Program-made: the position numbers and the translations under genes | Notes under the pieces: model-generated | The model's database searches: none | What the model was told of the DNA's origin: nothing | Seen by the model: only the letters and a program-made list of their open reading frames with translations | In this document: positions 42,865 to 42,865 of the stretch, one piece after another | Layout of the letters: the number at the start of each line of letters is the position of its first letter | How positions within the stretch are numbered: position 1 is the stretch's first letter | Source: Chitinophaga pinensis | Lineage (GTDB): Bacteria; Bacteroidota; Bacteroidia; Chitinophagales; Chitinophagaceae | Assembly (NCBI GenBank): GCA_945865645.1 | Contig: CAMBEI010000017.1 | Location: 1-42,865, forward strand | DNA length: 42,865 nucleotides | Direction: 5' to 3'

Positions 42865-42865
42865 A

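Noticed and set aside
1..42865. CRISPR arrays, tRNA or rRNA genes, insertion sequences, riboswitches
   Set aside because: No regularly spaced repeats, transposase frames, cloverleaf-like sequences or known riboswitch cores were seen by eye on either strand. A covariance-model scan would be decisive.

Overview
This 42.9 kb, AT-rich window reads as a chromosome segment from a member of the Bacteroidota, most likely a Chitinophagales-type bacterium. The genus cannot be fixed from the sequence. The evidence is the protein types (a BT_3928-like DoxX protein, a DUF4369/TlpA thioredoxin, YCF48 propeller and DUF4412-like secreted proteins, futalosine-pathway menaquinone genes), the near absence of Shine-Dalgarno sequences, and repeated copies of the Bacteroidota -7 promoter element TAnnTTTG 15-50 bases before starts. 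Most genes are housekeeping. I found no tRNA, rRNA, CRISPR array, insertion sequence or prophage.

Layout: (1) 0-6.3 kb: 3' part of dnaE (cut by the window edge), trxA, a NupG-like nucleoside permease, mqnE. (2) 6.3-10.05 kb: a low-density, eroding stretch with a GH109-like Gfo/Idh/MocA protein, a frameshifted YgjV-like membrane pseudogene, an intact MscS channel and a decayed small secreted-protein remnant. (3) 10-13.3 kb: DUF1415 protein, YycJ-like MBL hydrolase, a GreA/B-like small protein, a 2OG-Fe(II) dioxygenase, GNAT. (4) 13.3-17.5 kb: histidine degradation genes hutU and hutH flanking deoD. (5) 17.6-19.7 kb: YCF48-type propeller, then two truncated genes (3' halves of uxaC and of a LacI-type regulator) abutting in divergent orientation at an apparent deletion scar. 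(6) 19.7-29.1 kb: smc, DUF4412-like protein, TPR protein, dnaG, EVE protein, lutA-like protein. (7) 29.3-38.2 kb: TPR membrane protein, pdhA, recF, DUF721 (DciA-like), UbiD-family decarboxylase, pdhB, TlpA-type protein, thiolase. (8) 38.3-42.9 kb: a lone DppB-type permease, BT_3928-like protein, a DUF1599 protein, folP, and an FKBP isomerase cut by the window edge.

Functional themes are replication and chromosome maintenance (dnaE, dnaG, recF, DUF721, smc), acetyl-CoA metabolism (pdhA, pdhB, thiolase), menaquinone via futalosine (mqnE, probably the UbiD-family protein), histidine and nucleoside catabolism (hutH, hutU, deoD, NupG-like), and envelope proteins. I saw no convincing new defence or biosynthetic system. 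The most informative non-standard signals are the uxaC/lacI deletion scar, two decayed genes in the 6-10 kb stretch, a terminator whose U-tract is encoded by the last lysine codons of folP, and a consistent short-leader promoter architecture that corrects several start codons.
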